64,000 bases of DNA from Yeosuana aquiaggeris (GCF_044003965.1 NZ_JBAWKC010000001.1:1054001-1118000); one strand, 5' to 3'; shown: positions 45,158-54,352, numbered from the stretch's first letter. The notes: a model not told the origin generated them from the sequence alone. Numbers and translations are program-made.

Positions 45158-45165
45158 CAAAAGTA
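45158..45165 (-). promoter_or_regulatory. -7 element of a candidate promoter for the HAD-like gene
   Basis: Minus-strand TACTTTTG fits TAnnTTTG, 24 bases before the start at 45134 and after the gpmI stop, so the gene probably has its own promoter. Confidence 0.38.
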
Positions 45166-45189
45166 CAATAATTATTTTTTTGAATGGCT

Positions 45190-46707
45190 TTAAATTAAGG
45201 GGTGTCTGGTCATTGCTTTAGGTTGCTCAATTCCCATAAGTTTAAGAATGGTTGGAGCAATATCGCCCAAAACACCATCATTAATATGTTTTAATTCTTT
45301 GTCTATCAAAATAACAGGAACCGGGTTTGTGGTATGTGCGGTATTTGGAGATCCATCAGGGTTTATCATGGTTTCACAATTTCCATGATCAGCAATTAAA
45401 ATAGTTGTATAATCATTTTCAAGTGCTGCAGTCACCACATCTTTCACACAAGCATCAACAGCTTCGCAGGCTTTAATAGCGGCTTCCATGACACCAGTAT
45501 GTCCTACCATATCGCCATTTGCAAAATTTAAACACACAAAATCAACATCCCTTTTTTGCAATTCAGGAACTAAAGCGTCTCTTAATTCAAAGGCACTCAT
45601 TTCAGGTTTTAGATCATAAGTAGCAACCTTCGGAGAATTTCTTAGAATACGGGTCTCCCCTTTAAAAGGCGTTTCCTGACCACCAGAAAAGAAAAATGTA
45701 ACATGAGGATACTTTTCCGTCTCGGCTATTCTTATTTGTTTTTTATGATTTTTTTCTAAAACTTCCCCTAAAGTTTCGGTTAAATTATCTTTATTGAAAA
45801 CAACATTAATATTTTTAAAGCAGTCATCATAATTTGTCAGAGTAACATAGTATAAATTTAATTTATGCATGTTTTGCTCATGAAAGTCCTTTTGTGATAA
45901 GGCTTCCGTTAACTCTCTACCACGGTCTGTTCTGAAATTAAAAAATATAACCACATCACCTTCTTTAATTTTTACGACGGGTTCATTGTTTTTATCAACC
46001 ATAATAATTGGTTTAATAAACTCATCAGTGATATCGTTTTTATAATTTGATTCCACAGAATCCGTCACATTTGTAGAGAATTCACCAATGCCATTAACCA
46101 TAGCATCATAAGCTAGTTTGATCCGCTCCCAACGTTTATCTCTGTCCATGGCATAATAGCGACCTGTTACAGTAGCCAGTTTACTATTTGTTTTTTCAAG
46201 TTGATCTTCTAAAGCCGTTAAAAAACCAAAACCAGATTTTGGATCTACATCTCTTCCATCAGTAAATGCATGAACGTAAGTGTTAGTTAAGCCAAAATCA
46301 TGGGCAGCTTCCAATAAACCAAATAAATGTGCGATGTGGGAATGTACGCCACCATCACTTAATAAGCCAAGAAAATGCACATCTTTATTCTTGTCTTTAG
46401 CATATTTAAAAGCATCAACTAACACTTTTTCATCGTTAAGTGTTTTGTTTTCAACTGCTAAATTTACTTTTACAAGATCTTGATAAACGATTCTACCAGC
46501 TCCCAGATTCATATGGCCTACTTCACTATTTCCCATTTGCCCTTCTGGTAAACCCACATGTAAACCATCAGTTCTTAAGGATGCATTTGGATATTTAGTA
46601 TAAAGAGAATCTATAAAAGGGGTATTAGCATTATCGATAGCAGATACTTTTGGATCAGGAGATTTCCCCCAACCATCAAGAATCATTAAGATGACTTTTT
46701 TGTTCAT
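45190..46707 (-). CDS. gpmI: 2,3-bisphosphoglycerate-independent phosphoglycerate mutase
   Basis: Converts 3-phosphoglycerate to 2-phosphoglycerate in glycolysis, using two Mn2+. The start at 46707 gives MNKKVILMILDGWGKSP and 505 residues, the usual length; an in-frame ATG at 46752 adds 15 unneeded residues. The phospho-serine site GQMGNSEVGH (Ser61) and metal-binding segments FTDGRDVDPKSG, VCLNFANGDMVGHTG and LIADHGNCE are all intact. Confidence 0.96.
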   Translation of the reverse strand: MNKKVILMILDGWGKSPDPKVSAIDNANTPFIDSLYTKYPNASLRTDGLHVGLPEGQMGNSEVGHMNLGAGRIVYQDLVKVNLAVENKTLNDEKVLVDAFKYAKDKNKDVHFLGLLSDGGVHSHIAHLFGLLEAAHDFGLTNTYVHAFTDGRDVDPKSGFGFLTALEDQLEKTNSKLATVTGRYYAMDRDKRWERIKLAYDAMVNGIGEFSTNVTDSVESNYKNDITDEFIKPIIMVDKNNEPVVKIKEGDVVIFFNFRTDRGRELTEALSQKDFHEQNMHKLNLYYVTLTNYDDCFKNINVVFNKDNLTETLGEVLEKNHKKQIRIAETEKYPHVTFFFSGGQETPFKGETRILRNSPKVATYDLKPEMSAFELRDALVPELQKRDVDFVCLNFANGDMVGHTGVMEAAIKACEAVDACVKDVVTAALENDYTTILIADHGNCETMINPDGSPNTAHTTNPVPVILIDKELKHINDGVLGDIAPTILKLMGIEQPKAMTRHPLI

Positions 46708-46731
46708 GTTTAAGTTAATTTTAATAAGGTT

Positions 46732-46739
46732 CAAAGATA
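46732..46739 (-). promoter_or_regulatory. -7 element of a candidate gpmI promoter
   Basis: Minus-strand TATCTTTG fits TAnnTTTG, 25 bases before the gpmI start at 46707, supporting that start over the upstream ATG at 46752, which would lie before the promoter box. No clean -33. Confidence 0.42.
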
Positions 46740-46855
46740 AAGAAGTTTGCATAGAAAAACTTAATAAACCTCATGTGAAATATGTATTTTAATTGATTGT
46801 TTATTGAAAAATATCAAATATATGCACTGTTAAATAAATTAAAATGAAAGGTTAA

Positions 46856-46892
46856 AAATGTGTTATAAAAGAATTTCTCATGTAACACATTT
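46856..46892. repeat. 10-base inverted repeat followed by T-run on the plus strand
   Basis: AAATGTGTTA (46856-46865) and TAACACATTT (46883-46892) pair exactly around a 17-base loop, followed by ATTTTTTTTTT on the plus strand. It has the form of a plus-strand terminator but there is no plus-strand gene nearby. It lies in the 289-base gap between gpmI and the M48 gene (46708-46996), in which no other ORF or RNA was found. Confidence 0.5.
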
Positions 46893-46970
46893 ATTTTTTT
46901 TTCGTCTTAATAGTATATTAGAGTTATTTCAGAAAAGAAATTTTGATATTTGAATTAGTCACTCAAATTT

Positions 46971-46996
46971 AAAAAGCCATGTAAAAATGGCTTTTT
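46971..46996. terminator. Terminator downstream of the M48 protease gene
   Basis: AAAAAGCCAT and ATGGCTTTTT pair over ten bases around GTAAAA. It lies directly after the stop of the M48 gene (minus strand) and has T-runs on both strands. Confidence 0.85.
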
Positions 46997-47770
46997 TTAT
47001 GATTTTTTATATTTAGTGATAGCTTCTTTTATTTTTTGAATTCTATTCTCAGGATCTGGATGTGTACTTTGAAATTCTGGTACACGATTCCCTTCTGAAG
47101 TGGTTTTTAATATTTCCATAACACCAATCATTTCTTCAGGGTTATAGCCCGCATTAATCATAAAAAGAACTCCTAAATCATCACTTTCCAGTTCATCTTC
47201 TCTGCCATATTTCATGTTTATTATACTCGCTATGGCGGCGGCTCCTTGAGCGGTATTTGGGTCTATGGCTACAGCGACGCCATTTAACAAGCCTTCAGTC
47301 AAGCCTTGCTTAGACATTCTGTCGGCAGAATGTTTTCCTACCACATGGCCAATTTCATGACCAATAACCCCAGCCAGTTGATCTTCATTTTTAAGTTTTG
47401 AAAACAGGGCATAAGTAATAAAAATTTGTCCGCCAGGAAGTGCAAAGGCATTTATGGTATTTGGATCGGCAAGAAGATGAAAATCATATTGATACCCTGT
47501 TTCCTTGGCAATACTATTATTGACTAACTTATGTCCAACTTGATCTAAAAATGCCTGATAGTTATTATTTGGATACAGTCCACCATATTGTTCTTTCATT
47601 GAGGGGGTACTTTGTAAACCAATAGCAATTTCCTGCTCTTCTGATAAAGTGATATGTTGCTCTTTTCCTGTATAAGGATTGGTTTCAGCACTCGCACAAT
47701 ATTTTAGAAATGCAAAAAGTGCAATGGCTAATCCTACAAATAATTTTACTTTATAGTTACCATGTCTCAT
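46997..47770 (-). CDS. M48-family metalloprotease (HtpX/BepA-like core)
   Basis: A 257-residue zinc protease. The N-terminal 25 residues form a signal peptide or anchor (MRHGNYKVKLFVGLAIALFAF), so the catalytic part would lie in the periplasm. The zinc site is VIGHEIGHVVGKHSADR (His138, Glu139, His142) with Glu195 in ELESDDLG as third ligand. LPGGQIFITYALF before it is also typical of M48 proteins such as LoiP/BepA. There is no TPR domain. Likely role is quality control of envelope proteins (inference from the family). Confidence 0.92.
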   Translation of the reverse strand: MRHGNYKVKLFVGLAIALFAFLKYCASAETNPYTGKEQHITLSEEQEIAIGLQSTPSMKEQYGGLYPNNNYQAFLDQVGHKLVNNSIAKETGYQYDFHLLADPNTINAFALPGGQIFITYALFSKLKNEDQLAGVIGHEIGHVVGKHSADRMSKQGLTEGLLNGVAVAIDPNTAQGAAAIASIINMKYGREDELESDDLGVLFMINAGYNPEEMIGVMEILKTTSEGNRVPEFQSTHPDPENRIQKIKEAITKYKKS

Positions 47771-47851
47771 TAAAGTTCAATTTTGATGAAAATAAAAATA
47801 ATGAAGTTTAAAATATCATCGTATTATTTTAATAATAAGTTGTGATTTATC

Positions 47852-47883
47852 TTGCAAATAAAAAATTAGATTGTTTATATTTG
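47852..47883 (+). promoter_or_regulatory. Two-box promoter of tRNA-Gly
   Basis: TTG (47852-47854) and TATATTTG (47876-47883) are separated by 21 bases, matching the Bacteroidota -33/-7 consensus (TTG-N17-23-TAnnTTTG). The tRNA begins 11 bases after the -7 box. Confidence 0.8.
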
Positions 47884-47893
47884 TTACGGATTT

Positions 47894-47966
47894 GCGGGAG
47901 TAGCTCAGTTGGTAGAGCGTCAGCCTTCCAAGCTGAATGTCGCCGGTTCGAACCCGGTCTCCCGCT
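47894..47966 (+). tRNA. tRNA-Gly (anticodon UCC)
   Basis: A 73-base cloverleaf: acceptor stem GCGGGAG/CTCCCGC, D-loop CTCAGTTGGTAGAG, anticodon stem TCAGC/GCTGA with loop CTTCCAA (anticodon TCC) and T-loop GGTTCGAACCC. The 3' CCA is not encoded and must be added after transcription. An overlapping 84-codon reading frame at 47842-48096 is a by-product. Confidence 0.97.
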
Positions 47967-47967
47967 C

Positions 47968-47999
47968 AAAAAATCTTCATCATTTGATGAAGATTTTTT
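47968..47999. terminator. Bidirectional terminator between tRNA-Gly and pepE
   Basis: Fifteen-base arms AAAAAATCTTCATCA and TGATGAAGATTTTTT pair exactly with a TT loop. It begins one base after the tRNA and reaches into the stop codon of pepE on the other strand. Confidence 0.92.
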
Positions 48000-48706
48000 T
48001 ATTTTAAAGTATTTAGTTCTGTTTCAGGTTGGACTTCATACGGCGTTTTATTTTGTTCAAAAATGCGAGCAGACAAAGGTCCTTTTAAAACTATAGAATC
48101 ACCTTTAACAAATAACCAACTTCCTTCCCGTAAACCAATGACTGGCTGCGAATTAAAAGCATGAAATTCTTTTATGCGTGTTTCTCTAGTTTCTCCCATA
48201 TGTTTTAAAGTAGTATCTGGATCTAAGTAATGCGGATTTAAATTAAAAGGGACCAGGCCTAAGGCATTAAAATTTGGTGGATATATAATAGGCATATCAT
48301 TCGTGTTTTTTATGGTTAATCCGCAAATATTACTACCAGCACTTGTGCCTAAATAAGGTGTTCCTTTATTAACAGTGTCTTTTAAAACGGAAAGTATTTT
48401 ATGTTTGTAAAGCTGATTTAATAATACGAACGTATTGCCGCCTCCTACAAAAATAGCTTCTGCCTTTTCAATGGCTAAAACAGGATTATTAGAGGTGTGA
48501 ATACCTATAATGTTTTTATTGATTTTTGAAAATGCTTCTTTCACTTTTTCTGTGTAGGTGTCATGAGATATGCCACTAGGCCTTGCATATGGGATAAAAA
48601 GTATGGTCTTTACCCCTTTGAAAAATACCTTTAATTCGTCTAAGAGGTATTCTAAATAGTCGGTACCATGCACTGTTGAAGTACTTGCTATAATAATGTT
48701 TTTCAT
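47999..48706 (-). CDS. pepE: Alpha-aspartyl dipeptidase (peptidase E, S51)
   Basis: Hydrolyses Asp-X dipeptides. The 235 residues have the S51 nucleophile elbow YLGTSAGSNICG (Ser122), preceded by FVGGGNTFVLLNQL, and FNLNPHYLDPD with the catalytic His (about 172). Length matches the family. It is monocistronic, ending at a terminator shared with the tRNA. Confidence 0.95.
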   Translation of the reverse strand: MKNIIIASTSTVHGTDYLEYLLDELKVFFKGVKTILFIPYARPSGISHDTYTEKVKEAFSKINKNIIGIHTSNNPVLAIEKAEAIFVGGGNTFVLLNQLYKHKILSVLKDTVNKGTPYLGTSAGSNICGLTIKNTNDMPIIYPPNFNALGLVPFNLNPHYLDPDTTLKHMGETRETRIKEFHAFNSQPVIGLREGSWLFVKGDSIVLKGPLSARIFEQNKTPYEVQPETELNTLK

Positions 48707-48818
48707 CGATCTCTACTTTTTAATTAAGACAATATACTCCTACAATTTAACAAAAGATTATAGTAATTTAATAAATCAAATAATTTTTTATAGATTATTT
48801 TTAAACAAAAAAAAAGCT

Positions 48819-49622
48819 ATGAAAAAATTCATCATTTTAATCACTTTTTTAACGGGTTTGCAGATCGTTTCGCAAGACTTGAAACCAATTGATGTTAAAG
48901 GTAAAATAATTGTTGAAGGTGGAGACCTTTTAGGAATATCTATTATTAATAAATCTTTGAATAAACAAGCAATAACAAATGAAAATGGCGAGTTTATATT
49001 AGCTGTGAAGTTAAATGATTCAATTGAAGTCAGTGCGATACAATTTCAAAGTATTAGTTTTCAAATTAATGAAGAGATTTTGCAATCGAAAAACGTGAAA
49101 ATATTCTTAATTGAAGAAATTAACCGACTTGACGAAATATTTATTACAGGGAGCAGATTGTCAAAAAGTTTAGAAGTACAAATTAATCATACAGGCCATT
49201 TTAATCCAAAGTTAAATTCAATGTATTTTGGTGTTTTGAATAATAATAATCAATCTCAGAGTGATATTGATTATAACTCGGGTGTAAGCAACAGTTTAAT
49301 GAATTCGGAACGACAAAGAATGATTAATGGACTTAATATGGTTAATGTTGTTGATCAATTATTATTGCCTTTGTTTAGATCAGAAGTTAAAAACAAAAAG
49401 GAAATTGGAATTCCGGAGGTTCCTATAGAATCTATAAAATACTATTTTGGATCTGAGTTTTTAATTGATAATTTCAATATTCCTGAGCATAGAGTCGAAG
49501 AATTTATTAGGTATGTTGAAAGCGACAATTTTGATTTCTCATTACTTAATTACGGAAAAGAAATGGAGTTTTTAGAACTAATCTATCATAAAAGTTTGGA
49601 ATTTTCAAAGAAAGTTAATTAA
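48819..49622 (+). CDS. Exported carboxypeptidase-regulatory-like domain protein, copy 1
   Basis: A 267-residue exported protein. The ATG at 48819 begins a signal peptide (MKKFIILITFLTGLQIVS); an upstream in-frame ATG at 48696 would bury it and overlap pepE. The first ~105 residues form a CarboxypepD_reg-like (transthyretin-like) beta-sandwich: VKGKIIVEGGDLLGISI, ITNENGEFILAVKLND, and INRLDEIFIT. The C-terminal part, about 200-267, is a helical domain shared with the two following genes (FLIDNFNIPEHRVEEFI). Unlike TonB-linked proteins there is no barrel. Function unknown. Confidence 0.88.
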   Translation: MKKFIILITFLTGLQIVSQDLKPIDVKGKIIVEGGDLLGISIINKSLNKQAITNENGEFILAVKLNDSIEVSAIQFQSISFQINEEILQSKNVKIFLIEEINRLDEIFITGSRLSKSLEVQINHTGHFNPKLNSMYFGVLNNNNQSQSDIDYNSGVSNSLMNSERQRMINGLNMVNVVDQLLLPLFRSEVKNKKEIGIPEVPIESIKYYFGSEFLIDNFNIPEHRVEEFIRYVESDNFDFSLLNYGKEMEFLELIYHKSLEFSKKVN

Positions 49623-49716
49623 TTCCTTATTTTAATAGGAGGGTTTTTTAAAAAAAATTTAAACGCTTTTTTGATTTATATTAAGATTTGAAAGGCTTTC
49701 TTTATATCTTTAATAT

Positions 49717-50538
49717 ATGACCTTGAAGAAACTGATACTTTTTTTTATTCTTTCGTTTAACTTGACTTTTTTTTATGCTCAAGTAAATCAGCGAATGGAT
49801 ATTAAAGGAATTGTTCTATCAGAAAATCAAGATGTTGAAGGAGTGACTATTTTTAATACGTCATCTAATAGAGGAGCAGTTACCAATGAGAAAGGAGAAT
49901 TCAATATTGAAGTTTCTTTAAATGACCGCATTGAAGTTTCTGCCTTACAATTTAGTCCTATATTATTAATAATTAATGAAGAAGTCATTAATTCAAGAAA
50001 CATAAAAATATATTTAATAGAAAAAGTGAATCAATTGGACGCTGTTTTACTTTCTAATGGTTTAAAAGGAAATATAGCGGTAGATATTGACAATGTAAAA
50101 ATGGTACCTGATATTGAATTAAATATGGGTGATATGAATAAGGCTTTTGAGTATAATGATGATAAGGCGTTTGACAATCAAGTGGTGGCAAATAATCTAA
50201 ATACTGCAATGAATAAAGGCCAATTTTATAATGGCGTTGATTTTGTTGGACTTGCAACCAGTGTCTATAGTTTATTGGTTAAACCAAAAACAAAAAAGAT
50301 TCAAGAAAAAGATTTGTCATTAAATGAAAACCGAAAGGCAATAACAGATATTTTTTCTCATGAATATATCAGTGAAAATTTTAATATTCCTTTAGACGAA
50401 GTTCCTTCTTTTATAGTTTTTTTAGAATCCAATGAGATAAATGCAGAACTTTTGAAAACTGAAAATGAAATACAACTTATTGATTATATAATGCTACAAA
50501 GTAAATTGTACTTGAAAAATAATGATTTTAAAAATTAA
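49717..50538 (+). CDS. Exported carboxypeptidase-regulatory-like domain protein, copy 2
   Basis: A 273-residue paralogue of the preceding gene product. It has a signal peptide (LILFFILSFNLTFFYAQ), the same beta-sandwich (DIKGIVLSENQDVEGVTI, VTNEKGEFNIEVSLND, NQLDAVLLS) and the same C-terminal domain (YISENFNIPLDEVPSFI). The central region (about 110-190) differs strongly between copies, suggesting the variable part sets specificity. The stop overlaps the start of copy 3 by 17 bases, so these two are translationally coupled. Confidence 0.88.
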   Translation: MTLKKLILFFILSFNLTFFYAQVNQRMDIKGIVLSENQDVEGVTIFNTSSNRGAVTNEKGEFNIEVSLNDRIEVSALQFSPILLIINEEVINSRNIKIYLIEKVNQLDAVLLSNGLKGNIAVDIDNVKMVPDIELNMGDMNKAFEYNDDKAFDNQVVANNLNTAMNKGQFYNGVDFVGLATSVYSLLVKPKTKKIQEKDLSLNENRKAITDIFSHEYISENFNIPLDEVPSFIVFLESNEINAELLKTENEIQLIDYIMLQSKLYLKNNDFKN

Positions 50539-51289
50539 ATTTTTTATAATTCTAATGGTAGTTTTTCAAGTAGAATCCATGGTTTCTCAAACGGTTGATG
50601 TATTAGGAAAAATTGAAAGTGCAGGTGATGTTGAAAACATTCATGTTATTAATAAAACGGCTAAGGTATTCACTATTTCAAATGGAAGTGGCAATTTCAA
50701 AATTAGTGTAAAACTGAACGATACATTAGTTTTTTCTTCAGTTCAATATAAAACAAAAGTCCTAGTAGTAAATGAAGATATTGTTTTTAAAAAGACAGTC
50801 AAAGTTGTTTTAGAGGAGCAGATCAACCATTTGGATGAGGTCATTGTTGGAAGGGTTTTAACAGGTAATTTACTCTCAGATATTGATAATACAGAAGGCG
50901 ATCCGCCCATTAATTTTTATGATGTAGGGATACCGGGTTACACAGGAAAAATAGCAACACAAAGTGAAAGAAGATTAAATGAAGCAACAACGGGAGGAGG
51001 AATTATTCCTCTTAACCCCATTTTAAATGCTATTTCTGGTAGAACTAAAATGCTAAAACAACAGGTAGCATTGGAGGCTAAGGATGAACTATTGTTTAGT
51101 ATAAAAGCCAGATTATCAAAAGTTTTTTTTGATTTAAATCCCTTAGAGGAGCCATTAATAATGGATTTTTTTTATTTCTGTCAAGAAGATGAAAATTTTA
51201 TGACATCATGTAAAAATCAATCTGATTTTAAAATATTACAGTTTCTGGAAGTCAAACACAAACAGTACATCACTAATTTAAAACAATAA
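50522..51289 (+). CDS. Exported carboxypeptidase-regulatory-like domain protein, copy 3
   Basis: A 255-residue third member of the tandem set: signal peptide (FFIILMVVFQVESMVS), beta-sandwich (VDVLGKIESAGDVENIHVI, NHLDEVIVG) and a C-terminal helical domain. The segment GGGIIPLNPILNAISGRTK (about 160) is the part I recall as conserved in single-copy flavobacterial homologues near M1 peptidase genes, so this copy may be the ancestral form. It begins 17 bases before the end of copy 2. Confidence 0.88.
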   Translation: MILKIKFFIILMVVFQVESMVSQTVDVLGKIESAGDVENIHVINKTAKVFTISNGSGNFKISVKLNDTLVFSSVQYKTKVLVVNEDIVFKKTVKVVLEEQINHLDEVIVGRVLTGNLLSDIDNTEGDPPINFYDVGIPGYTGKIATQSERRLNEATTGGGIIPLNPILNAISGRTKMLKQQVALEAKDELLFSIKARLSKVFFDLNPLEEPLIMDFFYFCQEDENFMTSCKNQSDFKILQFLEVKHKQYITNLKQ

Positions 51290-51369
51290 AAGGATTCGTT
51301 TTTTTGGAATGCTTTTTGAACTATTATAATGAACTACTTTTAACGAAACAATTTGTTAACATTTAAAAA

Positions 51370-51873
51370 ATGAAAAGAATAAAAATATTTCTCTTAATAG
51401 TTATACTTCCTTTGATGGCGTTTTCAGGCTTTCATAAATATTACATTAGTGTAACACAGGTTGATTATATTCAAGAGAAAAGGTCAGTGCAAATTACTAC
51501 ACGCATATTTATTGATGATTTTGAAAATATATTACGAGAGCGATATAATGAAAATATTGTCTTGGCAGGAAAAGAAGAAACAAAAGAGGTTAATAAATAT
51601 ATTGAGACCTATTTAAGAAATAAAATTAGGGTGCGAATTAATGATAAGGATATGAGCCTTATTTTTATTGGCAAGGAGTATGATGTTGATATTATACAGT
51701 GTTATATTGAAATTCAGAACGTTACACAAGTAAAATCTATTGAAATCACGAATGAAGTTTTGTTTGATTTATTTGAAGATCAGCAAAATATGATTAAAAC
51801 TAAAATCAACTCCAAACAAAAAAGCTTTTTATTAAATCAAAATAATAAAACAGCAGTGTTAAATTTTAATTAA
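51370..51873 (+). CDS. DUF6702 family exported protein
   Basis: A 167-residue exported protein with signal peptide MKRIKIFLLIVILPLMAFS. The mature start HKYYISVTQVDYIQEKRSVQI and the segment ITTRIFIDDFENILRERY are the typical DUF6702 features. The role is unknown. In relatives it lies directly before an M1 peptidase gene, as here (108-base gap), which suggests a common function in the periplasm (inference). Confidence 0.85.
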   Translation: MKRIKIFLLIVILPLMAFSGFHKYYISVTQVDYIQEKRSVQITTRIFIDDFENILRERYNENIVLAGKEETKEVNKYIETYLRNKIRVRINDKDMSLIFIGKEYDVDIIQCYIEIQNVTQVKSIEITNEVLFDLFEDQQNMIKTKINSKQKSFLLNQNNKTAVLNFN

Positions 51874-51980
51874 AAAACACAACTGGAAATATTAATTACT
51901 TAATTTCGAACGCCTTTTATTAAAATAATTTAATAATTATTACAAAAATGCATAAAAAATTACATTTAATTTAACGTTTT

Positions 51981-54278
51981 ATGATGAAAAAAACTATTTT
52001 TTGCTTTCTATCGATTCTTCTTATTTCTGGAGGACTAATAGCTCAAAATGAAGAGCCATCAAAGGTCAAATCAGGCCATACAAACAATAACAAATTCAAG
52101 CAGTTATACGATGAATTTGCTACACCAAATATGTTTAGAACTGCCTCTGGTGCTCCGGGACCCGCTTATTATCAGCAACAGGCTGATTATAAAATGGATA
52201 TAGAATTAGATGATGTCAATGCGAAATTATCCGGTAGTGAAACTATTACTTACACAAATAATTCACCAGATGAATTAAAATACCTTTGGGTTCAACTTGA
52301 TCAGAATATGAGAGCAAAGGATTCAAAATCACCACTTATTGAAGGGGGTGGTTATGGTCCTGTAACATCGGCTTCAAGGTTTGTGAGTGCCTATATGAAA
52401 GAGCCCTTTGATGGGGGATTTAATATTCAGGAAGTAAAGGACACCAATGGGAATAAGCTTGAATACATGATAAATATGACGATGATGCGAATAGAATTGC
52501 CATCTTCACTTAAGTCGGGACAACAATTTTCGTTTTTTATAAAATGGTGGTATAATATAAATGATCATGTAAAAGACGGAGGAAGATCTGGTTATGAGTA
52601 CTTTCCTGATACAGACAACAGAATTTATGTCATGGCTCAATTTTATCCAAGAATGGCTGTTTACAGTGATGTAGAAGGGTGGCAAAACTCTCAGTTTTGG
52701 GGAAGAGATGAATTCGCTTTAACATTTGGAAATTTTGATGTCAATATTACCGTTCCGGCAGATCATATATTAGATGGAACCGGAAGACTGGTTAACAGAA
52801 AAGAAGTGTTTTCAAAGGTTATGTTGGAACGCTACGAAAAAGCAAAAAAGACATATGATGAACCTGTAAAAATTGTGACGCAGGCTGAAGCTGAGGCTGC
52901 TGAAACACAAAAGAGTAGCAAGAAAAAAACATGGAAGCTATCTGCTCAAAATGTACGTGATTTTGGTTTTGCTACTTCAAGAAAATTTATTTGGGATATG
53001 ATGGCTGTAAAAATTGGTGGTAAAGATATTATGGCCGTTTCCTTATATCCAAAAGAAGGCAATCCGCTTTGGGAAGACTGGTCTACAAAAACAGTAGCGA
53101 GCACTTTAATTTCATATTCAAGAATGACCTTTGATTATCCTTACCATAAGGCTATATCTGTTCATGCGCCCATGGGAATGGAATATCCAATGATTTGCTA
53201 CAATTTTGGAAGACCAGAAAAAGATGGTACTTATAGTGACCGAGTTAAATATGGTATGATGGGTGTTATTATTCATGAAGTAGGGCATAATTTTTTCCCG
53301 ATGATTGTAAACAGTGATGAGCGCCAATGGACTTGGATGGATGAAGGCTTAAATTCATTTGTGCAGTATGTTGCAGAGCAGGATTTTGCAATAAAATATC
53401 CTACCGCTCTATCACCTAATGATAAAACATTTCCTTCTAGGAGAGGTCCTGCGAAAAATATTATTCCATATATGGGAGGCGATCAAGATTTTATTTCTCC
53501 TATAATGAGTAAAGGTCTAAATGTGCATCAGTTTGGTGAAAACGCATACGGAAAACCAGCTACTGCATTAAATATATTAAGAGAAACAGTAATGGGGCCT
53601 GATCTTTTTGATTATTCATTTAGAGAATATGCACATCGCTGGATGTTTAAACATCCAACGCCTGAAGATTTCTTTAGAACAATGGAAGATGCCTCAGCAT
53701 TTGATCTAGATTGGTATTGGAGAGGTTGGTTTTATACAACTGACTGGGTGGATATAGGCGTGAAAGAAGTAAAAAAATACTATGTATCTTCTAAACCAAA
53801 CGATTACGGTAAAAGAGTGGCGAGATGGTATAATGTAAAGCCTGAAGATTTGATTTATATGGTAGAAGAAGGTAGTGAAGATTTCGAAGATAGTATGAGA
53901 GATAAATCACCAATGGATTCCTCTGCGAGTTTAAAGGAATATCTTATGGATAATTTCACCCCAGAGCAACGCCAATTAATAAAAAACCCTAAATATTTTT
54001 ACAGTGTCACTTTTAATAAACCAGGAGGATTGGTAATGCCAATTATTGTTGAATATACCTATGCAGATGGCACGAAATTAAAAGAAACGTATCCGGCTGA
54101 AATTTGGAGATTAAATGATAATGAAGTGAGTAAAACCATTGCGTCAGAAAAGGAAATAGTCGGCATAATTGTTGATCCAGATTTAGAAACAGCAGATATT
54201 GATACTTCAAATAACTCTTGGCCAAAAGAAATAAAACAAAGTGATTTTGACCAGTTCAAGGACAAGGTTAAAAATTAA
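51981..54278 (+). CDS. M1-family metallopeptidase
   Basis: A 765-residue exported zinc aminopeptidase. It has a signal peptide (MMKKTIFCFLSILLISGGLIAQ), an N-terminal beta domain (YKMDIELDDVNAKLSGSETI, about 65), and the zinc site VIIHEVGHNFFP with His432, Glu433, His436 and third ligand Glu455 (WMDEGLNSF), correctly 18 residues apart. The usual GxMEN substrate motif of M1 enzymes appears as MGMEYPM (about 395), a change seen in the flavobacterial subgroup. It probably degrades peptides in the periplasm together with the upstream exported proteins. Confidence 0.92.
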   Translation: MMKKTIFCFLSILLISGGLIAQNEEPSKVKSGHTNNNKFKQLYDEFATPNMFRTASGAPGPAYYQQQADYKMDIELDDVNAKLSGSETITYTNNSPDELKYLWVQLDQNMRAKDSKSPLIEGGGYGPVTSASRFVSAYMKEPFDGGFNIQEVKDTNGNKLEYMINMTMMRIELPSSLKSGQQFSFFIKWWYNINDHVKDGGRSGYEYFPDTDNRIYVMAQFYPRMAVYSDVEGWQNSQFWGRDEFALTFGNFDVNITVPADHILDGTGRLVNRKEVFSKVMLERYEKAKKTYDEPVKIVTQAEAEAAETQKSSKKKTWKLSAQNVRDFGFATSRKFIWDMMAVKIGGKDIMAVSLYPKEGNPLWEDWSTKTVASTLISYSRMTFDYPYHKAISVHAPMGMEYPMICYNFGRPEKDGTYSDRVKYGMMGVIIHEVGHNFFPMIVNSDERQWTWMDEGLNSFVQYVAEQDFAIKYPTALSPNDKTFPSRRGPAKNIIPYMGGDQDFISPIMSKGLNVHQFGENAYGKPATALNILRETVMGPDLFDYSFREYAHRWMFKHPTPEDFFRTMEDASAFDLDWYWRGWFYTTDWVDIGVKEVKKYYVSSKPNDYGKRVARWYNVKPEDLIYMVEEGSEDFEDSMRDKSPMDSSASLKEYLMDNFTPEQRQLIKNPKYFYSVTFNKPGGLVMPIIVEYTYADGTKLKETYPAEIWRLNDNEVSKTIASEKEIVGIIVDPDLETADIDTSNNSWPKEIKQSDFDQFKDKVKN

Positions 54279-54295
54279 AAATAAATTAACATATG

Positions 54296-54323
54296 AAGCC
54301 GATTTTTTATAGTCGGCTTTTTG
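54296..54323 (+). terminator. Terminator after the M1 peptidase gene
   Basis: AAGCCGA (54296-54302) and TCGGCTT (54313-54319) pair around a 10-base loop, followed by TTTGTTTTT. The TTTG at the end is also the -33 box of the next promoter. Confidence 0.85.
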
Positions 54324-54352
54324 TTTTTCTAATGAAACACTTACTATATTTG
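54320..54352 (+). promoter_or_regulatory. Two-box promoter of tatA
   Basis: TTTG (54320-54323) and TATATTTG (54345-54352) are 21 bases apart, an exact fit to the Bacteroidota -33/-7 pattern. The GTG start of tatA lies only four bases after the -7 box. Confidence 0.75.

Noticed and set aside
46708..46752. Upstream ATG for gpmI
   Set aside because: It precedes the -7 box and the family start MNKK..., and adds residues not found in the family.
47842..48096. 84-codon reading frame on the plus strand
   Set aside because: It runs through the tRNA-Gly and its terminator and into the antisense of pepE; no protein-like sequence.
48696..48818. Longer N-terminus for the first CarboxypepD_reg-like gene
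   Set aside because: It would place 41 residues before an obvious signal peptide and overlap the pepE start.
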